A stretch of DNA of 11,093 nt from Clostridiales bacterium (GCA_019418545.1 DYBQ01000079.1:1-11093), one strand, 5' to 3'. Shown: positions 1 through 7,745, numbered from the stretch's first letter. The notes: generated by a model from the letters alone, not told the origin. A program made the numbers and translations.

Positions 1-1019
1 CAACAAGTGGATGGCATTTGTGCATGAAAGATAAAAAAACCGGTGAGACCACTATTATGTGCAACAAGCCGGACTGCCTTCACGAAAAAGAGCAAGACTC
101 CAATCGTAAAATGGAATGCAACGCCTATTTCCCCGGATGTGCAGGAATGTCTTATTATCAGGGGAAGCTTTATATCCATGCAATGATTCATAAAGGAATA
201 GACCCAAATGACGACTATGAGGCCATCTATGAAGTAGATACGGCAGGCTCCACTCGAAAGGAAATTTATCGGAGCAAACAGTCGATATCAACATTGATGA
301 CTCATCGTGGGTATTTGTATATTTCATTCTCGGACTTCTATGATTTTTTGGGAACGGATTACAAGGAGAATCCAGAAAAATTTGAAGGATGTAAATGTAA
401 TGTAATACGAATTCCCCTTTCGAATCCTTCCAAGGAACCGGAAACTATTTGGGAGGAAACGGAAAAGCCGTGCCAAATCAACGCCATGTTTGCCTATGGG
501 AACCGGGTGTATCTATGTGTGATTTCAGAAGAGGTTCCCGGATTTCAGGTGTATAATATTCAGGACAAATCAATCTATGTGCCAGAGATTTCAATTCACG
601 GTACCTTCATTGCGGTTGCAAATGGCCATTTAGTTGGGGGGACGAATGAGTTGCCGCCCAACAAAAAGGTATATCAGACGGATATGGACGGGAACGTGGA
701 AAAAGAGCTTGATTTACCTCCGATGGGGGTCATGGTTTGCAACGGAAAATATCTTATCAGCGATAATGACTTAGAAATTGGAACAGGCGATATAAAACCA
801 GAGGATAGAGCAATTAAAATTTATGATATGGATTACCGTCTTATCCGGGAAGTAAAGCTGGGAGAAGATGTTCTTTTTGAAATTGGGCTGAACGAGCAAT
901 ATTATTTCTATCTGAACAGTGATGGTGGAGAAGGATACGATATTTGGGCGGTTGATTTAAGCCGGTTGGACGAAGAAGATTTGCAGGGCGAGTTGTTCCT
1001 TCCTATCACTTCCTATTGA
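1..1019 (+). CDS. Secreted beta-propeller lipoprotein, copy 1 (5' end missing)
   Basis: The frame is open to the left edge, so the N-terminus (signal peptide and lipobox, as in the next two genes) lies outside; the TTG at 18 and ATG at 24 are internal. The visible part aligns along its whole length with the protein at 1052-2242. It shows the same repeated pattern of short beta strands ('GKLYI', 'IYEVD', 'GYLYISFSD', 'RVYLCV', 'YQTDMDGN', 'IKIYDMDY', 'IWAVDLSRLD'), read here as blades of a seven-bladed propeller. Conserved Cys/His residues sit in CNKPDCLH, then CNAYFPGC, then CKC and PCQ. By analogy it is anchored outside the membrane. It is the first visible member of a tandem paralog family and lies 32 bases before copy 2, probably in the same transcript. 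Substrate unknown. The fold is inferred from repeat pattern, not from a search. Confidence 0.85.
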   Translation, partial: TSGWHLCMKDKKTGETTIMCNKPDCLHEKEQDSNRKMECNAYFPGCAGMSYYQGKLYIHAMIHKGIDPNDDYEAIYEVDTAGSTRKEIYRSKQSISTLMTHRGYLYISFSDFYDFLGTDYKENPEKFEGCKCNVIRIPLSNPSKEPETIWEETEKPCQINAMFAYGNRVYLCVISEEVPGFQVYNIQDKSIYVPEISIHGTFIAVANGHLVGGTNELPPNKKVYQTDMDGNVEKELDLPPMGVMVCNGKYLISDNDLEIGTGDIKPEDRAIKIYDMDYRLIREVKLGEDVLFEIGLNEQYYFYLNSDGGEGYDIWAVDLSRLDEEDLQGELFLPITSY

Positions 1020-1063
1020 TATAAAATATCTGCCAGAAAGGGGGCGGTTTCATGCGAAAACTG
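1017..1063 (+). repeat. Duplicated spacer, unit A
   Basis: The stop codon, spacer, ribosome site (AAAGGGGGCGG) and first codons of copy 2. This stretch is nearly the same as 2240-2283, which follows copy 2. Both contain the same run AAAATATCTG, then CAGAAAGGGGG, then CATG. With the similarity of the two flanking genes, this marks a tandem duplication with a period of about 1223 bases. Confidence 0.8.
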
Positions 1064-2242
1064 ATAGCATTGCTGCTCCCCATTCTGCTTTTGGCGGCGG
1101 GGTGTAATAGCTCACCGCCGGAAGAAGATTTGGGAGACACCTATCAGATGGGGATAGACCATCAATATTTTTTTAGCCCACTGTATACCACAATTTGTGA
1201 ATCAGAAGATAGCTATTATTGGATGAGAGGGGGAAACAGCGGGTACCTGTATATGAAAGATAAAAAAACAGGAGAAACCACTGCACTGTGCAACAAACCG
1301 GATTGCCTGCATGATAAGGAAGCGGATGATTCCCGTGAATCAGACTGTAACGCCTATTATCCCACGTGCCAAGGAATAGCGTATTCTCAGGGGAAAATAT
1401 ATGTCCTGTCATCAGCTGGTGGAGAGGACATCAATCGTAAATATGCTGTTATTTATGAAGTCGATACCAGCGGCTCTGCCCGAAAGGAATTTTATCGTTC
1501 CGAAAAGCAAATCAGTACATTCATCGTTCATCGGGGATACCTATATCTCTCTTTTTCAGATTTTGTGCGGGACTTTGAGGATTACGAAAATAATCCGGAA
1601 TTAATGGAAGGATGCAAATGTGAGGTTATCCGAATACGGCTTGATAATCCTTCTCAGGAACCAGAAGTTGTGTGGGAGGAAACAGAAAAACCTTGCCAAA
1701 TCAATATGATGTCTGCTTATGGCAATCAAGTCTATTTGCAGGTAACTGCCAATGATATGCCTGGTTTTCAGGTGTATGATATTCAAACAAAATCCATCAG
1801 CATCCCTGAAACAGAAGTTGGAAGCTTTACAGTTCCTGTTGTCAATCATCACCTGTTACTTTTCAATGTAGGTGAGTCAACCAGTAGAAAAGTATATGAA
1901 ACAGACCTAAAGGGAAATATTGAAAAAGAGGTCAGTTTATCTGGAACGGCGCTTGTGTACGGAAATGAAGAATACATAATCTGTGACAATGAAATGGATG
2001 TTAGATATGGACGTATCGAATCTAAGGACAGAGCCATTCAAATTTATGACAAGGAGTATCAGCTGCTAAAAGAATTCAATCTGGGAAATGATATGCTGCC
2101 GGGAATAGGAATGGATGAACAGTATTACTTCTATCTGAAAAGCACAGGTGAGGAAGGATACGACATATGGGCGATTGACTTGACACGGTTGGACGAAGAA
2201 AATTTACAGGGCGAGTTATTCCTTCCTATTAGTTCCTATTGA
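1052..2242 (+). CDS. Secreted seven-bladed beta-propeller lipoprotein, copy 2
   Basis: A 396-residue protein with a clear lipoprotein signal: MRK, a hydrophobic stretch, then LLAAGC with lipidated Cys18. The start is fixed by AAAGGGGG a few bases upstream. After a short linker come about seven repeats of the pattern 'G-x-LY...YxxD-x-G...', at roughly residues 52-80, 107-155, 157-212, 215-255, 258-295, 298-350 and 352-390. This fits a seven-bladed propeller, perhaps of the DUF5050/TolB-like kind (family name uncertain). Between blades 1 and 2 is a Cys/His cluster: C80, C85, H87, C99, C106. Further Cys are in GCKC and PCQ. Such a cluster could bind metal or form disulfides. It sits between its closest paralog (copy 1) and the start of the transporter operon. 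It has the look of a surface-binding accessory protein; no enzyme motif was seen. Confidence 0.88.
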   Translation: MRKLIALLLPILLLAAGCNSSPPEEDLGDTYQMGIDHQYFFSPLYTTICESEDSYYWMRGGNSGYLYMKDKKTGETTALCNKPDCLHDKEADDSRESDCNAYYPTCQGIAYSQGKIYVLSSAGGEDINRKYAVIYEVDTSGSARKEFYRSEKQISTFIVHRGYLYLSFSDFVRDFEDYENNPELMEGCKCEVIRIRLDNPSQEPEVVWEETEKPCQINMMSAYGNQVYLQVTANDMPGFQVYDIQTKSISIPETEVGSFTVPVVNHHLLLFNVGESTSRKVYETDLKGNIEKEVSLSGTALVYGNEEYIICDNEMDVRYGRIESKDRAIQIYDKEYQLLKEFNLGNDMLPGIGMDEQYYFYLKSTGEEGYDIWAIDLTRLDEENLQGELFLPISSY

Positions 2243-2283
2243 GATAAAATATCTGACAGAAAGGGGGTATCATGTGGAAACTG
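2240..2283 (+). repeat. Duplicated spacer, unit B
   Basis: Second copy of the spacer at 1017-1063, with a 3-base deletion just before the ATG. Similarity continues to the fourth codon (ATG-tgg-AAA-CTG against ATG-cga-AAA-CTG) and then fades. It keeps a good ribosome site (AGAAAGGGGG) although no full gene follows. Confidence 0.75.
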
Positions 2284-2355
2284 GGTACGCTTGATTGCTG
2301 TAAAACATCCAGAACTACCTTGTTTCATAATAGGAGCGTACCGCAAAAAAATTGA
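2272..2355 (+). pseudogene. Broken start of a further lipoprotein copy
   Basis: Directly after the duplicated ribosome site an ATG opens a 27-codon reading frame (MWKLGTLDCCKT...). It matches the start of copy 2 only for its first few codons and then stops at TGA 2353. It has no signal peptide. The simplest reading is the leftover of an extra tandem copy that was deleted or replaced by recombination. A translated short leader peptide cannot be ruled out, since the ribosome site is intact. Confidence 0.4.
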
Positions 2356-2384
2356 AAAAGTGGAAGAATCTAACATTTTATAGG

Positions 2385-2424
2385 TTGATAAAATTAAACA
2401 ATTATCGTATCATGTGAATATAAT
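2385..2424 (+). promoter_or_regulatory. Overlapping sigma-A promoters for the lipoprotein-transporter operon
   Basis: TTGATA (2385-2390), a 17-base spacer, then TATCAT (2408-2413) make one good candidate. A perfect TATAAT at 2419-2424 is a second -10, with only a weak -35 (TAAACA, 2395-2400, spacer 18). This AT-rich block is the main content of the 247-base gap between copies 2 and 3, besides the broken start at 2272-2355. It would let copy 3 and the transporter be expressed apart from copies 1 and 2. Confidence 0.55.
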
Positions 2425-2456
2425 TATCGTACACATTTCCTAAGTCAGGTCGTACG
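2401..2456 (+). promoter_or_regulatory. Possible operator: three TCGTA boxes about two helix turns apart
   Basis: ATTATCGTA occurs at 2401-2409 and again at 2423-2431. A third TCGTA at 2450-2454 lies inside the palindrome CGTACG (2451-2456). The spacings are 22 and 23 bases, so all three boxes face nearly the same side of the helix. They span the -10 elements and likely start site, a position suited to repression. The binding protein is unknown. Confidence 0.35.
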
Positions 2457-2489
2457 AAAAAAGTATGGACAGCCGAGAAAGGAGCAATC

Positions 2490-3713
2490 ATGATGCGTAA
2501 ATGGATGGCAATGTTGTTGATTCTTCCCATTCTGCTTTTGGCGGGATGCAGCAGCCAGGAAAAAAACCTTGGCGATGACTATCTGCTGGATACCGATGAC
2601 CAGTATTATCTGCGCAACACGATAGAAAACGAGATTTTGGAATCCGAGGACAGTTATTACGTATTCGGCCTCCATTATCTGTATTCCATTGACAAAAAAA
2701 CCGGGGCGGAAACACCAGTATGCAATAAACCCGATTGCCTTCACGATAACGAGCCGGATGATAGCCGGCGTGCAGACTGCAATGCCTATTTTCCCGCACA
2801 AGGCAGTATGGCCTATTATCAGGACAAGCTGTACATAGTGGATACTGTGGGATTCGATTTGGATAAGAAAGAGTCTGTATATGAAGTGGATTTGAGCGGG
2901 TCTGGCAGAAAGAAAATTTATCAGGCCGAAAAGACAATCAGCACTATGATTGTACATCGAGGCTATTTGTACCTTTCTTTCTCAGATTTTGTTTATAGCA
3001 ACGATGCCTATGAGAAAAACCCCGACATGCTGCAGAACTCCAGCTGTGAAGTCGTGCGGATTCCCATTGACAACCCCTCTCAGGAGCCGGAAACGGTTTG
3101 GAAGGTACAGGGGGTTCCAGCACAAGTCAACGTGATGTCTGCTTATGGGAACCGGGTGTATATGACAATCAGCAACCTTTCTGAAGATGCAGATGCCTTG
3201 CCAAGAATGGTTATTTATCATATCCTGGAGCACAAAACCACCGAAAGTAAGGAAATTGGCTGGAATAATTCTGTACGCTGGGATGATGCCTTTATTGCGT
3301 TTCCACAAACATTGGACGATAAAAAAGCGCAGCTGGCAGATGCAGACGGAAACCCGAAGGGAAATCTGGATTTGGACAGCCAGCTGGATTTTTACAGCAA
3401 TGACCAATATTTGGTTGTAGATAATGAGTCCTTGGTGCGTTATGGTGAAGTTCCCAGAGAAGACCGGGCGATTCAAATTTATGATAAGGAGATGAACCTC
3501 GTAAAAGAAATTGAGCTCGGTACTGGTACGCTTCCCGGCGTGGGTATGGACCAGCAGTATTTCTTTTATCTGCACGAAGGGGAAGACCAGAAAACAGGCG
3601 GGACGGATATTTGGGCAATCGATTTGAGCCGGTTGGACGAGACGGATTTAGAGGGAGAGCCATTTTTTACCTATGTAGCGCCAAACTCTCAGGGAATGGT
3701 TATTGTGTCATAA
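2490..3713 (+). CDS. Secreted beta-propeller lipoprotein, copy 3 (diverged)
   Basis: A 407-residue lipoprotein: signal MMRKWMAMLL..., lipobox LLLAGC with Cys20. The start at 2490 (or 2493, also ATG) is set by GAGAAAGGAG at 2475-2484. The same seven-blade pattern and the CNKPDCLH motif (C78, C83, H85, then C97) are kept. Several cysteines of copies 1 and 2 are gone: FPGC/YPTC reads FPAQ, GCKC reads SSC, and KPCQ reads VPAQ. The middle (about residues 225-300) has little likeness to the other two, and there is a short extra C-terminal tail (YVAPNSQGMVIVS). It has its own promoter region and lies 31 bases before the ABC ATPase start, so it is probably the lipoprotein partner of this transporter. 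The ligand is unknown; divergence from its neighbours suggests a different one. Confidence 0.88.
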   Translation: MMRKWMAMLLILPILLLAGCSSQEKNLGDDYLLDTDDQYYLRNTIENEILESEDSYYVFGLHYLYSIDKKTGAETPVCNKPDCLHDNEPDDSRRADCNAYFPAQGSMAYYQDKLYIVDTVGFDLDKKESVYEVDLSGSGRKKIYQAEKTISTMIVHRGYLYLSFSDFVYSNDAYEKNPDMLQNSSCEVVRIPIDNPSQEPETVWKVQGVPAQVNVMSAYGNRVYMTISNLSEDADALPRMVIYHILEHKTTESKEIGWNNSVRWDDAFIAFPQTLDDKKAQLADADGNPKGNLDLDSQLDFYSNDQYLVVDNESLVRYGEVPREDRAIQIYDKEMNLVKEIELGTGTLPGVGMDQQYFFYLHEGEDQKTGGTDIWAIDLSRLDETDLEGEPFFTYVAPNSQGMVIVS

Positions 3714-3744
3714 AGCAGACAAAAAACAGATAGGATGGTGGAAG

Positions 3745-4602
3745 ATGACAAAGTGTATAATGGAAGGGCTCAACAAATCCTATGGCCAAAAGCACGCGCT
3801 GGTGGATTTCTCCTGCACTCTGACACCCGGAATCTATGGGTTGTTAGGCCCCAATGGTGCAGGAAAAAGTACATTGATGAATATCATTTCTCAAAACCTT
3901 GTACCAGACTCCGGCACCATCCGTTTGGAGCCAGAGGGGGACATTCTGCGCACATTGGGATATATGCCGCAGCAGCAGGCTTTGTATGAAGATTTTAGTG
4001 CCAGAAGTTTTTTATACTATATGGCGGGATTGAAAAAAATCAAATCGCCGGGAAAAGAAATAGAGCATCTTCTCGAGGTGGGCAATCTTCAGGATGCCGC
4101 GCATAAACGGATGGGCTCCTATTCCGGTGGTATGAAGCAGCGGGTGCTGCTGGCCCAGGCTCTGCTGGGGAATCCAAGCATCTTGCTGTTAGACGAGCCT
4201 ACTGCAGGTCTCGACCCTCGTGAGAGAATTCGAATCAGAAATTTTATCAGCGAATTTTCCCGGGATAAAATTGTTCTTTTGGCCACCCATGTAGTCAGTG
4301 ATATTGAGTATATTGCCAGCCAGGTAATCCTGCTTAGCAGCGGGAAAACCATCGGCATTCACACTACCGGAGAATGGCTGGATTCTATTGAGGGAAAGGT
4401 GTGTGAATGCTTGGTATCGGAAGAAGAAATTTCACAATACCAGCAGCAATATCAAATCAGTAACATTTTCCGGGAAAGCGGCGGCATCAGTCTGCGAATT
4501 ATTAGCGACATGCCGCCTGAAAATGCAAAGCCAGTAAAACCTATGCTCGAAGACGTATATTTGTACTATAGTAATGCGAGTGAGGCTGACCATGAAACAT
4601 GA
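3745..4602 (+). CDS. ABC transporter ATP-binding protein
   Basis: A 285-residue ATPase that powers the membrane protein encoded next. All nucleotide-binding motifs are intact: Walker A GPNGAGKST (residues 35-43), Q-loop YMPQQQ (73-78), signature YSGGMKQR (126-133), Walker B ILLLDEPTAGLDP (146-158) and switch His ATH (180-182). The sequence resembles the BcrA/NatA-type group that works with ABC-2 permeases, which are usually exporters. The tail after about residue 215 is the variable regulatory part. The start at ATG 3745 is preferred because GGATGGTGGAAG lies just upstream; a longer reading from TTG 3703 would overlap the previous gene and has no good ribosome site. The stop overlaps the permease start, pointing to coupled translation. 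Substrate cannot be told from the ATPase alone. Confidence 0.95.
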   Translation: MTKCIMEGLNKSYGQKHALVDFSCTLTPGIYGLLGPNGAGKSTLMNIISQNLVPDSGTIRLEPEGDILRTLGYMPQQQALYEDFSARSFLYYMAGLKKIKSPGKEIEHLLEVGNLQDAAHKRMGSYSGGMKQRVLLAQALLGNPSILLLDEPTAGLDPRERIRIRNFISEFSRDKIVLLATHVVSDIEYIASQVILLSSGKTIGIHTTGEWLDSIEGKVCECLVSEEEISQYQQQYQISNIFRESGGISLRIISDMPPENAKPVKPMLEDVYLYYSNASEADHET

Positions 4603-6778
4603 ATTAAAAAAAATAATGAGCCGTGGAATTCTGATGCTTCTGGCTGTCTGCATTGCCGCAAACGGATATCTTTACTTTAATCGTATCATGGGGATGGAAG
4701 GGCTTTTGCTGCAGCAGTATTCTGAATATCAGAACCTTTTGGAAATTCTGAATGAAGACCTGCAAGCCGACCTCACTGCGGCTTTTCCAGCGGAAGAAGA
4801 ACATCAGTATGCTCTCTATCAAGCAATTACCCAGCAGGAGTATTTGCAGATGTATCCTCAATATATCCAGGAGATGCCAGAGCGTGCCAAATCCGCAGCA
4901 TTGCTGTCCAAGTCTGGCGACAGTGGTTTTTCTCAAAGAAACATTGATAAAACGGTTGCTGATTTTGAAGGGCTGGATACTCTTCCCGTCCGTGCAGGCC
5001 TTGATGGGGCGGTGAAGAATTTATATCAATTTCCCCTTTCGGACATTATTGTACTGGCGTTTATTCTGATAGTGTGTGTACGCCTGTTTTCCAGGGAATA
5101 TGAGCAAAAGCTATATCCTTTGATTCTGGCGTCCCCCTCCCGCTTAAAAGTTGGGGCCCAGAAAATCGGCGCTCTTTTTCTGATGGTCCTGCTTATCAAT
5201 GTGGTGATTTATGGGGGGAATCTTCTCATTGGCGGCGCAGTTTTGGGGTTTGGAGATGTAAGCCGTCCCATCCAGTCTATTCCAGAATTTCGTACCTGTA
5301 CCTTGGTGATTTCCTGCTTGGAATACATTTTTGTTGGGTTTGCTATCAAGCTGTTTTGCTCTTTTGTTTTTGGAATGTTGGTGTTTATGCTTTTTACCCT
5401 TTTAAAAAAGCCAACCCTCGTTTTTCTGATTGTTGTTTGTTTTTTGGGTATTTCCTTCTGGCTGTATTCTGCCATTGCGGTAACTTCTAATGTAAATATT
5501 TTGCATTTTATCAATGCTTTTTCCATCATGGATAGCTTTACCATCATTAGCCGTTATCAAAATATCAATCTTTTCGGCTATCCGGTATCCATGACTACTA
5601 TTTTACCTTTTGTGTTGGTCATTCTCTTTCTGGTTTCAGCACTTGTTATTCTCATGCGATTTTATACCAGTGCTGTCTGCCGCAGCATCAGGATTCCCCG
5701 GTGGATTGCAAAAATTGTGGACAAAACACAGCGGACAGCAGATAAAATCAATCTGCACACTTCTATATTCCTGCACGAAACCCGCAAGGTGTTTTCCCAT
5801 GGCAGGGCATTGTGGATTTTGCTGGTGCTTTCTTTGCTGATGGTTTCCCGTTATGACGCAGCTTTCCGGTTTAAAAACGCGGAAGGGGAAATATATCGTC
5901 AATATATAGAAGAAATCGGAGGCAGGATTACCGATGATACCCTGGTATTTATTGAAAACGAGTGGGAGCATGTTCTGAATATGCCCAGCGAGAATAGCTC
6001 CAATTATATGGAGGCTCTTTCCAATATTGAATTCCAGGTGAAAAAGGCCCGGCAGCTTGAGGAAGAAACGGGGATTCCTGCATATCTGGTAGATGAGTCT
6101 GGATATAGTAAATTAATGCTCGATTCGGGAACAGATGCAGAAGATACGCTATTTATCATTGCGGCGGCCATTTTGTGCTGTGCTGGGATATTCTCGATGG
6201 AAAATACTTTTGGCACAAAAAAGCTGCTGCGAATTTGCCGAAGAGGGCTTCGTCTTCCCTATGATAAGATGGGTCTCACGCTCCTTTTCTCCACGGTGGC
6301 AGCTGCCATTGTGGAAATCACCCGGTTTGCCATTGTAACCAAAGACTATCTGCTTCTATATGCAAACGAAGCCCCTGTGCAAAGTCTAATGGATATGGCG
6401 GACTTCCCTATAAGGATTACATTACAGCAGTATTTGATTTTGTTGTTTGTGATACGGCTGTTGGGGGCATGGCTTGTGGGAATGCTGATAGCAGTGGTTT
6501 CTTCCTTCTGCCGGAGTGATGCTGTGTCAATTGCCGCCTCCTTCGGCGTAATTGCGGTACCGGTTATTGCAGTAGCCGCAGGTGTACAGCCGTTACAGTA
6601 TATTTCTGTTTTGCCATTTTGCGGAGGAAACCTACTGCTGCAGGATAATCTTTTCGGCCAGATATGGTATGGGATTTTCCTGGTTGGATGCCTGATTTTG
6701 GGAAGATATCTGATTAAAAAACAATGGTGTATTCAAATGGCTAAAAGGTTGGAAAGAAAAAAGCCTATACCGGCTTAA
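4592..6778 (+). CDS. ABC-2-like permease with two related halves
   Basis: A 728-residue membrane protein. The start at ATG 4592 follows GTGAGG and overlaps the ATPase stop by 11 bases; ATG 4574 would add six polar residues and is less likely. Each half has a cytoplasmic lead-in (HELKK at 3-7; HETRK at 395-399), one membrane helix, a hydrophilic stretch of about 110 residues probably outside, then about five more helices. The helix after the outer loop ends in a matching motif in both halves: FSREYEQ (166-172) and FSMENTF (534-540). That gives about 12 helices, so one chain could form the whole channel over an ATPase dimer, where many ABC-2 permeases need two chains. It is the last gene before a strong terminator. 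Probable role: export, or extraction of a compound from the membrane. The substrate is unknown. Confidence 0.85.
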   Translation: MKHELKKIMSRGILMLLAVCIAANGYLYFNRIMGMEGLLLQQYSEYQNLLEILNEDLQADLTAAFPAEEEHQYALYQAITQQEYLQMYPQYIQEMPERAKSAALLSKSGDSGFSQRNIDKTVADFEGLDTLPVRAGLDGAVKNLYQFPLSDIIVLAFILIVCVRLFSREYEQKLYPLILASPSRLKVGAQKIGALFLMVLLINVVIYGGNLLIGGAVLGFGDVSRPIQSIPEFRTCTLVISCLEYIFVGFAIKLFCSFVFGMLVFMLFTLLKKPTLVFLIVVCFLGISFWLYSAIAVTSNVNILHFINAFSIMDSFTIISRYQNINLFGYPVSMTTILPFVLVILFLVSALVILMRFYTSAVCRSIRIPRWIAKIVDKTQRTADKINLHTSIFLHETRKVFSHGRALWILLVLSLLMVSRYDAAFRFKNAEGEIYRQYIEEIGGRITDDTLVFIENEWEHVLNMPSENSSNYMEALSNIEFQVKKARQLEEETGIPAYLVDESGYSKLMLDSGTDAEDTLFIIAAAILCCAGIFSMENTFGTKKLLRICRRGLRLPYDKMGLTLLFSTVAAAIVEITRFAIVTKDYLLLYANEAPVQSLMDMADFPIRITLQQYLILLFVIRLLGAWLVGMLIAVVSSFCRSDAVSIAASFGVIAVPVIAVAAGVQPLQYISVLPFCGGNLLLQDNLFGQIWYGIFLVGCLILGRYLIKKQWCIQMAKRLERKKPIPA

Positions 6779-6789
6779 AAAAGAGACAG

Positions 6790-6831
6790 AACTCCTGATA
6801 CCTGCGAGATGGTGGGTATCAGGAGTTTTTT
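6790..6831 (+). terminator. Intrinsic terminator of the transporter operon
   Basis: AACTCCTGATACC (6790-6802) pairs perfectly with GGTATCAGGAGTT (6815-6827) across a 12-base loop and runs into a row of T (6826-6831). It starts 11 bases after the permease stop, so it ends the lipoprotein-ABC transcript and separates it from the AraC gene. Confidence 0.95.
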
Positions 6832-6890
6832 GCTTTTTGATATGATGTTTCCTTGACAAAGCAAAAGACGGAAGAGGGATATTGGCAGTG

Positions 6891-6919
6891 TTGACTTTTT
6901 CTCCGGTATGAGGTACAGT
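6891..6919 (+). promoter_or_regulatory. Promoter of the AraC-family gene
   Basis: TTGACT (6891-6896), a 17-base spacer and TACAGT (6914-6919) give a fair sigma-A promoter 31 bases before the ATG. A perfect TTGACA at 6853-6858 also exists, but no -10 lies at the right distance. Confidence 0.5.
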
Positions 6920-6950
6920 AAACAGGAAAGGTTTGTTTGGAGGAGCTGCC

Positions 6951-7745
6951 ATGTATCAAATCCATTATTGTGAATTTTCTCGTCAAAATTGCGATAGAGA
7001 CAGGATTTATCGGCCAAACGGAAGCGGTGATTGGCTTTTTTTGCTTTTTTTAACTCCCATGAATGTGATATTTGAAAAGAAAAGGGAAATTGCCAGAGCG
7101 GGTGGATGTCTGCTTTATTCTCCGAACGCTTATCAGAATTATCACAGTGTGGAAGCCTTTCGAAACAGTTATGTACATTTTTCTGTTGATGGAGATACAG
7201 ATTGTCCTGAATCCTATGAAATCCCCATCAATCAGGTGTTTTATCCAGCTTCTCCTGAAAAATTGAATTTACTTCTAAAGGACTTACAGGAAGAATATTT
7301 AAATCGCAGTGATGCCCATTCGCGGGAAATGGAAGATTTGCTTTTACGCCGGCTTTTCATTATGGCGGGACGTTTTTTGGAAAATGGAAAACAGAGTACA
7401 GGCTCCTTACGAGAACAGTTCCAGCAGGCAAGGCTAACTTTTTTGTCCCGTTGTGAGGAAGATTGGGATATTGAGCGGATGTGCAGCCTGGTAAATATGG
7501 GGAAAAGCCAGTTTTACAGCTATTATCGAAATTTTTTTGGGGTTTCTCCTCGTGAAGACCTTTTAAAAGCAAGAATTGACAGAGCCAAAAATCTTTTGAC
7601 CAGTGAAACTATGCAGGTACAGCAGGCAGCAGCTTTGTGTGGGTTTAAAAACATTTGCCATTTTACTCGGTATTTCCGCGAAGTGTGTGGATGTACCCCC
7701 GGAGAATATCATCATTTTGTCAAGGACACAAATATAAAAAAATAA
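6951..7745 (+). CDS. AraC-family transcription regulator
   Basis: A 264-residue cytoplasmic DNA-binding protein. The C-terminal third carries the two helix-turn-helix motifs of the family: about residues 174-195 (...CSLVNMGKSQFYSYYRNFFG) and 222-243 (VQQAAALCGFKNICHFTRYF). The usual family ending (GCTPGEY) follows. The N-terminal part (GDWLFLLFL, AGGCLLYSPNAYQNYH, YVHFSVD) fits the cupin-like ligand-sensing domain of such regulators. The start at ATG 6951 follows a strong GGAGGAG; the TTG at 6933 lies before that site. It has its own promoter behind the transporter terminator. Its targets are not visible; the transporter operon, its own gene or the next lipoprotein are candidates. Direct repeats two turns apart, a usual AraC-type site layout, occur at 2401-2456. 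Confidence 0.92.
   Translation: MYQIHYCEFSRQNCDRDRIYRPNGSGDWLFLLFLTPMNVIFEKKREIARAGGCLLYSPNAYQNYHSVEAFRNSYVHFSVDGDTDCPESYEIPINQVFYPASPEKLNLLLKDLQEEYLNRSDAHSREMEDLLLRRLFIMAGRFLENGKQSTGSLREQFQQARLTFLSRCEEDWDIERMCSLVNMGKSQFYSYYRNFFGVSPREDLLKARIDRAKNLLTSETMQVQQAAALCGFKNICHFTRYFREVCGCTPGEYHHFVKDTNIKK

Noticed and set aside
2445..2957. Antisense frames opposite the start of lipoprotein copy 3
   Set aside because: Two overlapping minus-strand frames cover the coding region of a clear lipoprotein; neither has a ribosome site or a recognisable domain.
2982..3663. Antisense frames opposite the middle of lipoprotein copy 3
   Set aside because: They compete with each other and with a gene that has clear blade repeats; no start signals.
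1..6831. Lantibiotic or bacteriocin immunity locus
   Set aside because: The ATPase type fits, but there is no precursor peptide, modification enzyme, or two-component system in the window.
6853..6858. TTGACA as -35 of the AraC gene promoter
   Set aside because: No -10-like sequence lies 16-18 bases downstream; the TTGACT at 6891 has a better partner.
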